Assembly (NCBI GenBank): GCA_963734955.1
Contig: CAVTJO010000011.1
Coordinates: 248,001-312,000 of the forward strand
DNA from: UBA11986 sp963734955
GTDB taxonomy: Bacteria > Bacteroidota > Ignavibacteria > UBA10030 > UBA6906
Direction: 5' to 3'
Length of the DNA stretch: 64,000 nt
How positions within the stretch are numbered: position 1 is the first letter of the stretch; each line of letters begins with the position of its first letter. The notes beneath the pieces are model-generated. The model saw only the letters and a list, made by a program, of their open reading frames with translations, was not told the origin of the DNA and searched no databases. The position numbers and the translations under genes were made by a program. This document shows positions 33,350 through 42,381 of the stretch, piece after piece.

Positions 33350-35107
33350 ATGGAAGAGCCAACACAACATGAGCTTGTTCTGAAGGGCATCCCGGCAGCG
33401 CCGGGCATCGCCATGGGCAGGGCGTACCTCTACAGCAAGCACATCCCGAACATTGAGCTGAAACCAATTTCAGAGACCGATGTTGAAAGCGAGAAGGAAC
33501 GCGTGCGCAACGCCAACGCGCGTTCGGAAAAGGAACTGCAAAAGATCCTTGCCTTCGCCGAACAAAAGCTCGGGCCGGAAAGTGCAAAGATCTTTGAAGC
33601 CCAGATCATGATCCTCAATGACTCCATCCTCATGGGAACCATTGAGAAGCGCATCGCAGCAGAACTGAAAAATGCCGAATTCATCGTTGCGGATGAGATC
33701 AACAAATACAAGCGGATGATGCTCGCGGCCTCGGATGAATACATGCATGAGCGTGCGCGAGATGTCGAAGACGTAATGAATCGAATCATTCGCAACATCC
33801 AGGACCAGAAGCTGTTCTCGAGACTCGAAGGCGCATCGGTCATCGTTTCGGAGACACTGCTCGCGACCGACACCGTCATCTTCGCACGCAATGACATTCT
33901 GGGGTATGCGGCAGACCTCGGCGGCATGACTTCCCACGCAGCCATCCTCTCGCGATCCCTGAAAATCCCCGCAGTACTTGGACTCCGGACAATAACGAAA
34001 AGCGTTCGCACAGGAGATTTCGTTTCGATCGACGGTTATGCGGGCGTACTGGTAATTCATCCTGCCCCCGAAACCATCGCATTGCTCGGCAAGAAAGCGC
34101 TCAGGCTCAAGGAATTCGAAGAGCAACTTGTCGGCATAGCAAAGCTGGCCGCTGAAACACCGGACAACAAGCACATCGAGCTTTCTGCAAACATCGAGGT
34201 GCCGGAAGAAGTTGAGTATTCACTGAGTCAGGGCGCGGCAGGGATCGGGCTGTACAGAACAGAAGGAACCCTACTTGCGCGGCAGGGTGATCCATCGGAG
34301 GATGATCTGTACGACGAATACCGGAAGGTGGCAGAAGGCATGTTCCCGCACCCCGTCATTTTCCGGACCTTTGACGTCGGGGGCGACAAAGTGTCGCCGG
34401 GCGACTACCATGAGGAGAACCCTTTCCTCGGTTGGCGCGGCATTCGCATCTCACTCGACCGGCCGGAGATGTTCCTCACACAAATTCGGGCCCTCCTGCG
34501 GGCAAGCAATGCGAAGAATGTGCGCATCATGTTCCCCATGGTCTCCAAGGTGAGTGAAGTACGACGGGCAAAGGAATTGGTGAAGCAAGCGAAGGGGGAG
34601 CTCAAGGCAAAGGGAATTCACTTCGATGTGCGCATCAAGATCGGGGTGATGATCGAAGTGCCGTCAGCGGCGATCATGGCAGAGGAGATCGCTGCCGAGG
34701 TGGACTTCCTGAGCATCGGCTCGAATGACTTGATCCAGTACCTCCTCGCTGTCGATAGAGACAATGTGGCCGTAGCGTCATTGTATCAGCATTTCAACCC
34801 GGCAGTGCTTCGAACAATCAAGTCTGTCATCGATGCGGGACACAAAAAGGGAATATGGGTGGGGATGTGCGGTGAGATGGCCGGCGACCCTCTCTCAACT
34901 GTTCTGCTGTTGGGAATGGGCATTGACGAGCTCAGCGTCGTCCCAACGTTCCTCCCCGAGATCAAGAAGATCATCCGCACAGTCAGGCACAAGGATGCGA
35001 AACGCGTCGCCGACAAAGTGCTAACGCTGCACACCGAGGATGAGATCAGAGAGTTCCTGGCATCTGTCGTGAGGAAGCAACTCCCCGACCTGCCTCTGGA
35101 AATTTGA
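33350..35107 (+). CDS. ptsI: PEP-protein phosphotransferase (PTS Enzyme I)
   Basis: Transfers phosphate from PEP to HPr. The 585-residue protein has the phospho-His domain motif GGMTSHAAILSRSL with His196, the PEP-binding FRTFDVGGDK and the C-terminal VGMCGEMAGDP with the catalytic cysteine. It lies directly after ptsH and 28 bases before the phosphosugar isomerase gene. Confidence 0.95.
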   Translation: MEEPTQHELVLKGIPAAPGIAMGRAYLYSKHIPNIELKPISETDVESEKERVRNANARSEKELQKILAFAEQKLGPESAKIFEAQIMILNDSILMGTIEKRIAAELKNAEFIVADEINKYKRMMLAASDEYMHERARDVEDVMNRIIRNIQDQKLFSRLEGASVIVSETLLATDTVIFARNDILGYAADLGGMTSHAAILSRSLKIPAVLGLRTITKSVRTGDFVSIDGYAGVLVIHPAPETIALLGKKALRLKEFEEQLVGIAKLAAETPDNKHIELSANIEVPEEVEYSLSQGAAGIGLYRTEGTLLARQGDPSEDDLYDEYRKVAEGMFPHPVIFRTFDVGGDKVSPGDYHEENPFLGWRGIRISLDRPEMFLTQIRALLRASNAKNVRIMFPMVSKVSEVRRAKELVKQAKGELKAKGIHFDVRIKIGVMIEVPSAAIMAEEIAAEVDFLSIGSNDLIQYLLAVDRDNVAVASLYQHFNPAVLRTIKSVIDAGHKKGIWVGMCGEMAGDPLSTVLLLGMGIDELSVVPTFLPEIKKIIRTVRHKDAKRVADKVLTLHTEDEIREFLASVVRKQLPDLPLEI

Positions 35108-35135
35108 TAACTCACAAACGAAATTGCAGGATGAA

Positions 35136-36206
35136 ATGACTTTCGAAGAGATTTTCGCAATCGACACGTCAAACATGTACGGCCTCATCAAGAAATTCCC
35201 CGAACAAGTGGAAGCGGCTATCAAGATAGGGAACGGAGGCAAGGTACGAGTCTCAAATCGGGGAGTGCAGAATATTGTTCTCTGCGGACTGGGCGGCTCG
35301 GCAATTGGGGGCGACTTGTTGAAGAGCTACCTTGGAGGAGAGTTGAAGATCCCGTTTATCGTGAACCGGCACTACGTACTTCCGGGATTTGTGAACAAGA
35401 ACTCCCTTGTCATCATCTCGAGTTATTCCGGCAACACCGAAGAGACTACGACGGCATTCAAGGAAGCCCTGAAACGCAGGGCAAGGGTTCTCTGCATTTC
35501 CTCCGGCGGAGAAGTGGAGAGCCTGGCAAAGAAACGGAAGATCGCGCTGATACGAATCCCGGGCGGACTTCCTCCCCGGGCGGCGTTGGGATATTCCTTT
35601 TTTCCCCTCCTCATCACCCTCGGCAAACTCGGATTGACGAAGAACAAGGGCAAAGAGATACGAGAAGCACTGGCATTGCTCAAGCAAAAATCGGATGAGT
35701 ACAGCAACCCTGATCAGGAATCCAACAAGGCGTTTCAACTGGCGGAACAATTGCGCGGGCGAATCGGCGTCGTGTACTCGTCCACCGAACGGTTCGATGC
35801 CGTGGCAACACGATGGCGTGGGCAGATGGCCGAGAACGGCAAGTCACTCATGTTCGGCCACGTCCTCCCCGAGATGAACCACAACGAGCTTGTCGGTTGG
35901 AACGTGTTAAAGGAGCAAATGCGCGAGATGCAGGTGTTCTTCCTGCGGGACAAGGATGATCATGCCCGCGTGAAGGTACGGATGGACATTACCCAGGGCA
36001 TCATCGCGGAGTATACGTCACGAGTCACGGAAGTATGGAGTGAAGGAACATCATTGCTTACTCGTATGTTTTCATTGGTGTATCTCGGGGATTGGGTGAG
36101 TTATTATCTTGCGATCCTTCACGGCGTCGATCCAACGCCGGTGCGCGTGATCGATTTACTGAAAGAAGAGTTGTCTCATCATTCTACACGCACCACAGGG
36201 AAGTAA
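35136..36206 (+). CDS. Bifunctional phosphoglucose/phosphomannose isomerase
   Basis: A 356-residue two-SIS-domain isomerase; family members interconvert fructose-6-P with glucose-6-P and mannose-6-P. The first SIS domain has CGLGGSAIGGDLL and SSYSGNTEET, the second shows the catalytic-region PEMNHNELVGW. ATG 35136 was selected (GCAGGA just upstream); an in-frame TTG 12 bases earlier is also possible. Position after ptsHI suggests a common sugar-phosphate control unit. Confidence 0.9.
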   Translation: MTFEEIFAIDTSNMYGLIKKFPEQVEAAIKIGNGGKVRVSNRGVQNIVLCGLGGSAIGGDLLKSYLGGELKIPFIVNRHYVLPGFVNKNSLVIISSYSGNTEETTTAFKEALKRRARVLCISSGGEVESLAKKRKIALIRIPGGLPPRAALGYSFFPLLITLGKLGLTKNKGKEIREALALLKQKSDEYSNPDQESNKAFQLAEQLRGRIGVVYSSTERFDAVATRWRGQMAENGKSLMFGHVLPEMNHNELVGWNVLKEQMREMQVFFLRDKDDHARVKVRMDITQGIIAEYTSRVTEVWSEGTSLLTRMFSLVYLGDWVSYYLAILHGVDPTPVRVIDLLKEELSHHSTRTTGK

Positions 36207-36272
36207 GGGCTTTGCACTGCTTCGCATAGGGGGATCTGCATTGGCGGACTCAATTGACACATTGGAACCGGG

Positions 36273-36368
36273 ATGAGTAAGGAACAAAAGAAGGCTCTCG
36301 TGATCGCTGTTATTGTTGTTGCCCTCCTCGTGTTGGTGACGTTCTTCAGAAATGGGACATCGTGGTGA
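36273..36368 (+). CDS. 31-residue single-helix membrane peptide
   Basis: Open frame MSKEQKKALVIAV...SW with a basic N-terminus, one hydrophobic helix of about 18 residues and a short polar tail. It is too short for usual gene calling. It begins 66 bases after the isomerase gene; the sequence GGAACCGGG precedes the start but is a poor ribosome site. Coding potential is suggested by the well-formed positive-inside helix. Function unknown. Confidence 0.4.
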   Translation: MSKEQKKALVIAVIVVALLVLVTFFRNGTSW

Positions 36369-36688
36369 GAGAACCCGACCAAAGAGACTCTCTCGACTTC
36401 AAGGGAGGTGTTCTGATAATTGGGTCTCTGCTTTGGCAGGATCATTTGCATAGTCCGGGCGACGACACGAGGAAAGCATGGAGGGCTGCACACCTACTAA
36501 CAGAATCGAGGATCATGGTAGGTGTTCCGATTCGTTACGGGCGACTTTCTAAAGACAATGTGTATACGATGGTCTTCTCGTTGAGTGTTAGCAGAAGACG
36601 CCATGGAACCGGTTATTTCGTTCCACTACTCGAACCCACTGAAACTACAAGGCTGGAATTACCACGTTTCAGGACATCGGAATCCTGA
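36362..36688 (+). CDS. Unrecognised small protein, possibly truncated
   Basis: A 108-residue protein beginning with GTG codons that overlap the end of the preceding peptide gene. Recognisable features are KGGVLIIGSLLWQ near the start and VGVPIRYGRLS in the middle, suggesting a small alpha/beta fold with a conserved IGSLLW/PIRYGR signature that I vaguely associate with uncharacterised bacterial proteins, often longer than this. The C-terminus (RFRTSES) looks cut off. It may be a degraded copy. Confidence 0.4.
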   Translation: MVREPDQRDSLDFKGGVLIIGSLLWQDHLHSPGDDTRKAWRAAHLLTESRIMVGVPIRYGRLSKDNVYTMVFSLSVSRRRHGTGYFVPLLEPTETTRLELPRFRTSES

Positions 36689-36726
36689 ATTTGCTGAGAC
36701 AAACCGGCAAATGATGCGACGAACAA

Positions 36727-37254
36727 ATGTTTGAGGGGCTTTGGCGGCTTGTCCGCTATCGATTTAGAACGGCAATGCTGAGAGTTGCCGGCATACACAT
36801 TGAACATGATGGCACAGTCTGCATTGCGTTAGCAACAAGGCAGGGGCGGCTGCTAGAGACAAAGCGATTCTCGCCTCAACCGATACACAATACTCGGCGG
36901 GAAAGGGACACCGACAACGCCGCACGTACTGCTTCGGAGTATCTTTCACATTTCAAGGAAGTCCATGTCGTCTTAGAAGATTCTCCCCTTGTCTCAAGGA
37001 GGAAGCGAACAGAACTTGAGGGTGAGTTGACAGGAAGAGGGATATCAGTATGCATCATCCCACGATTGCTTTGGCACAAAGAGCTGTTAGGAATAGATCG
37101 ACTTAGATCTGACTTTTCTTATGATGATGCATCCATTGCACATGCCCAAGAGGTCTTTGGTGACGCATTGAAGAATCGAGACGTTTCGGCTTCAGATGCA
37201 CATGCCCTCAACCTAGCCTACTTTGGGTGCAGAAGGATCAACAGGACATCTTGA
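36727..37254 (+). CDS. RuvC-like RNase H-fold protein, unrecognised family
   Basis: A 175-residue protein whose layout matches RuvC-type nucleases: first strand VAGIHIEHDGTVCIAL (about 19-34), a second acidic strand VHVVLEDSP, a helix-rich middle RRKRTELEGELTGRGI followed by VCIIPRLLWHKELLG, and a final SDAHALNLAYFG where RuvC-like enzymes have DADALALA. The first catalytic Asp position (GIDxG) appears to be His here (GIHIE), so activity is uncertain. It stands 38 bases after the unknown gene at 36362. Base composition in this stretch looks more AT-rich than its neighbours. Confidence 0.5.
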   Translation: MFEGLWRLVRYRFRTAMLRVAGIHIEHDGTVCIALATRQGRLLETKRFSPQPIHNTRRERDTDNAARTASEYLSHFKEVHVVLEDSPLVSRRKRTELEGELTGRGISVCIIPRLLWHKELLGIDRLRSDFSYDDASIAHAQEVFGDALKNRDVSASDAHALNLAYFGCRRINRTS

Positions 37255-37458
37255 GACCCACTCTTGCTGATCCTAGTCGGTCCAATCGTCCCCCTTAGTC
37301 CACTATCTGCTAACGTTCACAACTCGGCTCCGCTTCCGTCAAACAAGCGACTCTCCTGAACCTGTCACCGCCTAGGATTCTTGCAACTCACCCCCAATCT
37401 CCCTATCATTCTCCTGACCACCATCCTTCTTGATGCTTGAGTGAGTGACGGCTCCGCG
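37255..37458. other. Intergenic region with promoter
   Basis: About 200 bases containing the promoter at 37381-37409 and otherwise no recognisable feature. Confidence 0.4.
37381..37409 (+). promoter_or_regulatory. Promoter of the envelope operon
   Basis: TTGCAA (37381-37386), 17 bases, TATCAT (37404-37409), 49 bases upstream of the ATG at 37459. Confidence 0.45.
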
Positions 37459-40287
37459 ATGAAACAATGTACCTGCACGGTGGTTCTCTCAATGCTTGTC
37501 CTGTTCTGTGCAACAGAATCTCCCGCACAGTTCTTCTACTTCGGACGCAACAAAGTCCAGTACACGGACTTTGAATGGCACGTTCTCAAGACCGAGCACT
37601 TTGACATCTACTACTATCCCGAGATGAAGGATCTCGCAGAACGGGGCGCGTACTTCGCGGAAGAGAGTTACAAACTCCTCGAAGTGAAGTTCAACCATTC
37701 GCTCAACAACCGCGTGCCCCTCATCTTTTACAGCTCGCACCTCCACTTCGAACAGACAAACACCACAGGCGGATTCATTCCTGAGGGTGTCGGAGGGTTC
37801 TTCGAGTTCCTCAAGGGACGGGTCGTCATCCCGGCAGATGGCTCGACTGCACAGTTCAAACACGTCATCAGGCATGAGTTGGTGCACGTCTTCATGCACA
37901 GCAAGATTTCCCGCGTCATGACTGACCATCGCAAACCTCAGGATAGGCTTCCACCGCTCTGGTTCACAGAAGGCCTCGCAGAGTACTGGTCCACCGACTG
38001 GGATCAGCAAGCCGAAATGGTCATGCGCGATGTTGTGCTCAATGACATGGTGGTGGGGCTCAATGACATGGACAGGATCTACGGGTCATTTCTTATGTAC
38101 AAGGAAGGCCAGAATGCGCTCATGTATCTGAGCAAAACCTATGGCGAAGAAAAGGTCCTGTTGCTCATGGAGAATTTCTGGAAGGAGAACAGTTTCAGCG
38201 ACGATTTCAAGATCACGATCGGGAAGAACTACAAGGAATTTGACGACGGGTGGCTGTACGCGCTCAAGAAACAGTACTATCCCCTGTATGCATCGAGCGA
38301 TGCACCGGGCAACGTCACCGTGGATGTTGTGAAGGAAGGCTTCAATTTCAAACCCGTAGTGTTTGAACACGACTCTGTTCACGATGTGTACTTCATCAGC
38401 AACCGGACGGGCTACACCGGAATCTATATGAAGAACCTCGACAACAAGGATCCAAAGGCTGCCGCTGAAAACGTCATTGAGGGAGAGCAGACCAATGAGC
38501 TCGAGGCGTTTCATCCGTTCAGGAGCAGGATCGACATTTCCAAGGATGGGATTCTTGCATTCGTGACGAAGAGCGGCGAGAACGACGCACTGCATCTGTA
38601 CAACGTGCGGACAAACGAGATCGTTCAGAGTTTTCAGTTTAAAAGCCTCGTGAGCATCGGCTCCACGTCGTGGGCCCCCGATGGAAAGCAGCTCGTATTC
38701 GCCTCGATCGACATGTCCGGCAATGACGACCTCTACATCCTCAATACCGAAACACGCGAGCTGCGCAAGCTGACAAACGATTACTACGACGACCGCGATC
38801 CGGCATGGTCCCCCCGGGGAGACAAGATTGCCTTCAGCTCCGACCGCACACCGTTCGGGAAGAACGAGAAGTACAATCTTTTTCTCTACGATGTAAAAAC
38901 CGGAGCCATCGACTACCTCACGTATGGTAATGACTCTTACAGCGCTCCAGCATGGTCGAAGGATGGGTCACGGCTCGCGTTCACATGCGATGCGGGAGGC
39001 GCTCAGAACGTATGGATCATCGACATGGACAAGAATTTCGCAGGTGGATACCGTGCAATGACCAAGGTGACTTACTTCACGACGGCAGCATTTGACCCGG
39101 CGTGGACCAACTCGGGGGACCTTCTCTTTGGCGCGTTCGACAATTTCAACTTCCAGATCAGGATGATCAAAAACATCGCGGCTGTACGGGACTCAGCCAC
39201 CACCGTGAAGCTGATCGATCTCTTCAATAAGGAGAAACCATGGGAGGCGAGTTCCATCGCCGGCGCTTCCGAGATCAAGTCATTCAAGTACCATGGTGAC
39301 TACAGCCTTGACTTCGCACAGAGCGCCATCTCCACCGACCCGGTGTTTGGCACCTCGGGCGGGGCGTTCCTGGCACTCAGCGACCTTCTTGGGAATGAAC
39401 AATACTATTTCCTCGTGTACAACACCGCCCAGTCGCAGGACGAGTTGCTTTCAAGTTTCAACCTCGCCATCTCACGCATCTCTCTCGGCCAGCGTACGAA
39501 CTACGCATACGGCATCTATCGATTTGCAGGGAGGCGCTACGATCTTACGGACCCGGACGAGTACTTCTTCGAGCGCGCCTACGGCGGATACTTTGCGCTC
39601 AGCTACCCGCTCACGAAATTCCAGCGACTCGAAACCTCCGTCAGCATAACCAATTCGGACAAGGAAATATTTGGCGCAATCGAGGACAGGAAGGCTTTGC
39701 TCCTCTCCAACTCCATAGCGTTCACCCATGACAATTCCCTGTGGGGACCAAGCGGTCCTCTTGATGGCAGCCGGTTTAACATAACGCTCGCGTTTACATC
39801 TGACATTCAATATTCAAATGTCAACTACTACACAGTTATCGCGGACTATCGACATTACCTTCGTCTCTCACAGCGCAGCGCGTTTGCGTCCCGGTTCTGG
39901 CTCTTTTACAATGAAGGAAAGGAGTCGAGACGATTTGTGCTGGGTGGAAGCTGGGACCTCCGGGGTTGGCCCCGCTGGAGCATTCGTGGCGAGAAGCTCT
40001 GGCTCACGAGTCAGGAACTGCGATTCCCGTTCATCGACCGGTTCGCATTGCAGCTTCCCTTCGGCGGCATCGCGTTTTCATCGATACGCGGGGCCCTCTA
40101 CTTCGACGCCGGAACGGCCTGGGACAAAACCTACACCGAAACCCTGGGAAGCGTTGGGGGTGGATTGCGCATGAATCTCTTCGGCGTGGTCGTCCTCAGA
40201 TACGATATCGGCAAACGAATCGAGAACAACTTCACCACCCTTCAAACCGGGCTATTCCAGCAATTCTTCTTCGGATACGACTTCTGA
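37459..40287 (+). CDS. Exported metallopeptidase-like/TolB-propeller/outer-membrane-barrel fusion
   Basis: A 942-residue protein with a signal peptide (MKQCTCTVVLSMLVLFCATE...), a peptidase-MA-like domain bearing HELVH (139-143) and the third-ligand-type WFTEGLAEYW (168-177), a beta-propeller of WD40/PD40 (TolB-like) repeats (SWAPDGKQLVFAS, AWSPRGDKIAFSS, AWSKDGSRLAFTC; about 400-540), and a C-terminal 300 residues resembling the Omp85 surface-antigen barrel (RRFVLGGSWDLRGWPRW, AGTAWDKTY). It probably sits in the outer membrane with the peptidase on one side. ATG 37459 is chosen for the signal peptide. It overlaps the next gene by one base (TGATG). Confidence 0.85.
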   Translation: MKQCTCTVVLSMLVLFCATESPAQFFYFGRNKVQYTDFEWHVLKTEHFDIYYYPEMKDLAERGAYFAEESYKLLEVKFNHSLNNRVPLIFYSSHLHFEQTNTTGGFIPEGVGGFFEFLKGRVVIPADGSTAQFKHVIRHELVHVFMHSKISRVMTDHRKPQDRLPPLWFTEGLAEYWSTDWDQQAEMVMRDVVLNDMVVGLNDMDRIYGSFLMYKEGQNALMYLSKTYGEEKVLLLMENFWKENSFSDDFKITIGKNYKEFDDGWLYALKKQYYPLYASSDAPGNVTVDVVKEGFNFKPVVFEHDSVHDVYFISNRTGYTGIYMKNLDNKDPKAAAENVIEGEQTNELEAFHPFRSRIDISKDGILAFVTKSGENDALHLYNVRTNEIVQSFQFKSLVSIGSTSWAPDGKQLVFASIDMSGNDDLYILNTETRELRKLTNDYYDDRDPAWSPRGDKIAFSSDRTPFGKNEKYNLFLYDVKTGAIDYLTYGNDSYSAPAWSKDGSRLAFTCDAGGAQNVWIIDMDKNFAGGYRAMTKVTYFTTAAFDPAWTNSGDLLFGAFDNFNFQIRMIKNIAAVRDSATTVKLIDLFNKEKPWEASSIAGASEIKSFKYHGDYSLDFAQSAISTDPVFGTSGGAFLALSDLLGNEQYYFLVYNTAQSQDELLSSFNLAISRISLGQRTNYAYGIYRFAGRRYDLTDPDEYFFERAYGGYFALSYPLTKFQRLETSVSITNSDKEIFGAIEDRKALLLSNSIAFTHDNSLWGPSGPLDGSRFNITLAFTSDIQYSNVNYYTVIADYRHYLRLSQRSAFASRFWLFYNEGKESRRFVLGGSWDLRGWPRWSIRGEKLWLTSQELRFPFIDRFALQLPFGGIAFSSIRGALYFDAGTAWDKTYTETLGSVGGGLRMNLFGVVVLRYDIGKRIENNFTTLQTGLFQQFFFGYDF

Positions 40288-41444
40288 TGATTCCTGCACG
40301 TTACAGAATTGCTGTCATTGTTCCTTGCGCATTGCTCATCGGCGCATGCAGCGGCTTGCGACTTCCCCGTCCCCTTTCTGCAGATGCCTCAGACTGGACC
40401 ATGTTCGGAAAGTCCGGGGCGAGGATGGATGCCACATCTGAAACCATCACACCTCCGCTTACGCTCGCATGGGACTACGACGTCAGCGGAGGAATAGGGA
40501 CGGGTTCCCCGCTGGTTGTTGACAGCGTTCTTTTCGTCGGTAACATGCGCGGAGAGTTACATGCGGTCAACTCATATACAGGGAAGCGCATCGGTTGGGT
40601 TGATCTCGGTGATGCCATAGAGGGATCCCCCACCATCGATGGCAATACCGCCATCGTTTCCCTGTCAAACACACGGCTTTCTCTTGTTGCCTTTGACCTT
40701 GTTGAAGGGAATGCGCTCTGGAAAGTGCCGCTGGGTGACATTGAAGCATCCCCGCTTGTCTTCAACCAGAAAATCTACGTCGGTAATACTGACGGCGTGT
40801 TTTTTTGCATTCAGCGCGCGAAAGGTGAGACACTATGGAAGTTCGAACTCCCACACAATACATCACATGATGGCATTCGATCATCAGCAGCCGCAACCGG
40901 TAACACTGTCGTGTTTGGCGCGGAAGATGGTACGCTCTACTGCCTTGATACAGAAACAGGGAGCCTCAAGTGGAAATACTTCTCCGGAGCGCCGATCGTA
41001 AGTACTCCATCCATCGCAGGCAGCAGCGCGTACATTGGCAACTTGAATGGCACTCTGTGCTCCGTGGACATCCGGTCCGGCTCATTGCGCTGGAAACATG
41101 AAACACGAGCGGGCATTTACGCAAGTGCATCAGTAAGCGGGAACAAGATCTTTGTTGGAACGACCGGAGGAGAAATGTTTGCCTTCACCGCCGATAGCGG
41201 AAGGGTAGCATGGAAGACCAATCTTGGCAGCGTCATTAATTCTGGTGGGCTCGTTGCCAGCAACATCCTGTATTTCGGAACACTGAACAAGGCGATATTT
41301 GGATTGAATGTCCTGGACGGCACGATCGTGGTCAAACAAGATGTCGATGGAAGAATCAAAACCTCGCCGGCGCTTGCCCACGGCATGTTGTTCGTTGCCA
41401 CGGATGATAGACTAATTCTTGCGTTCAAAGGCTCGGCACCATGA
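40287..41444 (+). CDS. BamB-like PQQ-propeller lipoprotein
   Basis: A 385-residue lipoprotein: signal peptide with lipobox LLIGAC, then repeats of the PQQ-type blade (KIYVGNTDGVFFCIQ, GSLKWKYFSG, SAYIGNLNGTLCSVD, GSLRWKHE). The architecture resembles BamB, the scaffold lipoprotein of the barrel-assembly machine, but similar propellers occur in many other proteins. The start ATG overlaps the upstream stop (TGATG), which fixes this start over the longer ORF. It is likely to act with the adjacent barrel protein. Confidence 0.82.
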   Translation: MIPARYRIAVIVPCALLIGACSGLRLPRPLSADASDWTMFGKSGARMDATSETITPPLTLAWDYDVSGGIGTGSPLVVDSVLFVGNMRGELHAVNSYTGKRIGWVDLGDAIEGSPTIDGNTAIVSLSNTRLSLVAFDLVEGNALWKVPLGDIEASPLVFNQKIYVGNTDGVFFCIQRAKGETLWKFELPHNTSHDGIRSSAAATGNTVVFGAEDGTLYCLDTETGSLKWKYFSGAPIVSTPSIAGSSAYIGNLNGTLCSVDIRSGSLRWKHETRAGIYASASVSGNKIFVGTTGGEMFAFTADSGRVAWKTNLGSVINSGGLVASNILYFGTLNKAIFGLNVLDGTIVVKQDVDGRIKTSPALAHGMLFVATDDRLILAFKGSAP

Positions 41445-42235
41445 AGGTTCATGTCCTCGTAATTCTGTGCGTGATCTTCTCCTCACCGACCGTGATGAGG
41501 ACTCATGCAAGTGCGCAGCCGCAAGACACGACAACGGCTCACCTTCTTGCATCGCTTTCAGTCCAGTCCATTCCCGACAGTGCCTATGTCGTGCTCGACG
41601 GTCATGGCATCGGAACCACTCCGCTTTCACGTGATTCAATCTCACCCGGCACGCATACCCTTCTGCTGCAACACCCTGATGTAGAAAGCTGGCTCACGGA
41701 GCCAACGGTCGACACCGTTCGGTTGGAACCGGGTGAGATCAAGACGTTGAGATACACTCTGCGTTCACGATATCTCATTTCTTCCTCTCCTTTTGGGGCG
41801 GAAGTGATTGTTGGAGATTCGTCAATCGGAACGACGCCTCTCGTTACGTCTCTGGATCTGAACCAACGGTCGATCGTGCTCCAAAGAGCGGGGTATGAGC
41901 CGTCATCGCTTCGGGTTTCGGACGACCATATGGTCTCCATTCCGCTGAAGAAGCTCTGGAACCAACAGGGCGTGGATGAAACCTACTTCAGGGAGCTCGA
42001 CGGCAGAAGTGAAAGACCCGTCGGCTTGTACATTGCAGGTGCCGCAACTGTCGTCAGTGGAGTTGCTGCAGCCTATTTCAAAGTCAAGGCTGATGGCAGA
42101 TACCAGCAATATCTCAACACTGGCAACAGTACCCTCCTCTCCCAAACCAACGGCCTCGATATGGCAGCGGGAATAGCGATTGCCGCGACACAGGTCGGGC
42201 TGGGTCTATTCACGTATTTCCTCTTCTCGCAGTAG
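41441..42235 (+). CDS. PEGA-domain membrane protein
   Basis: A 264-residue protein with a signal peptide and two PEGA-like repeats (SIPDSAYVVLDGHGIGTTPL and SSPFGAEVIVGDSSIGTTPL, about 32-100 and 105-165), then a C-terminal pair of hydrophobic helices (GLYIAGAATVVSGVAAAYF and a final helix to the terminus). PEGA domains are extracellular or periplasmic beta sandwiches of uncertain binding function. Start ATGA-overlaps the propeller gene. It is the last gene of the three-gene operon. Confidence 0.8.
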   Translation: MKVHVLVILCVIFSSPTVMRTHASAQPQDTTTAHLLASLSVQSIPDSAYVVLDGHGIGTTPLSRDSISPGTHTLLLQHPDVESWLTEPTVDTVRLEPGEIKTLRYTLRSRYLISSSPFGAEVIVGDSSIGTTPLVTSLDLNQRSIVLQRAGYEPSSLRVSDDHMVSIPLKKLWNQQGVDETYFRELDGRSERPVGLYIAGAATVVSGVAAAYFKVKADGRYQQYLNTGNSTLLSQTNGLDMAAGIAIAATQVGLGLFTYFLFSQ

Positions 42236-42271
42236 CTGCAACCCTCTAACTGGTTGCCAAGTAATATTTTC

Positions 42272-42300
42272 TTGACTTTAAAGTCACAAGCGGGTATATT
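42272..42300 (+). promoter_or_regulatory. Promoter of the Crp/Fnr-family gene
   Basis: TTGACT (42272-42277), 17-base spacer, TATATT (42295-42300), 82 bases upstream of ATG 42382. The clearest promoter in the window. Confidence 0.65.
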
Positions 42301-42381
42301 TCCTCGGTCAATTGCTGATTCTGACTCTACTTCCGGCCCAATCTTCCAATACTCAGTGAGGTCACTCTGAATTCCACCATA

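Noticed and set aside
36179..36493. 104-residue minus-strand frame over the 36 kb pocket
   Set aside because: It overlaps better plus-strand candidates and has no motif.
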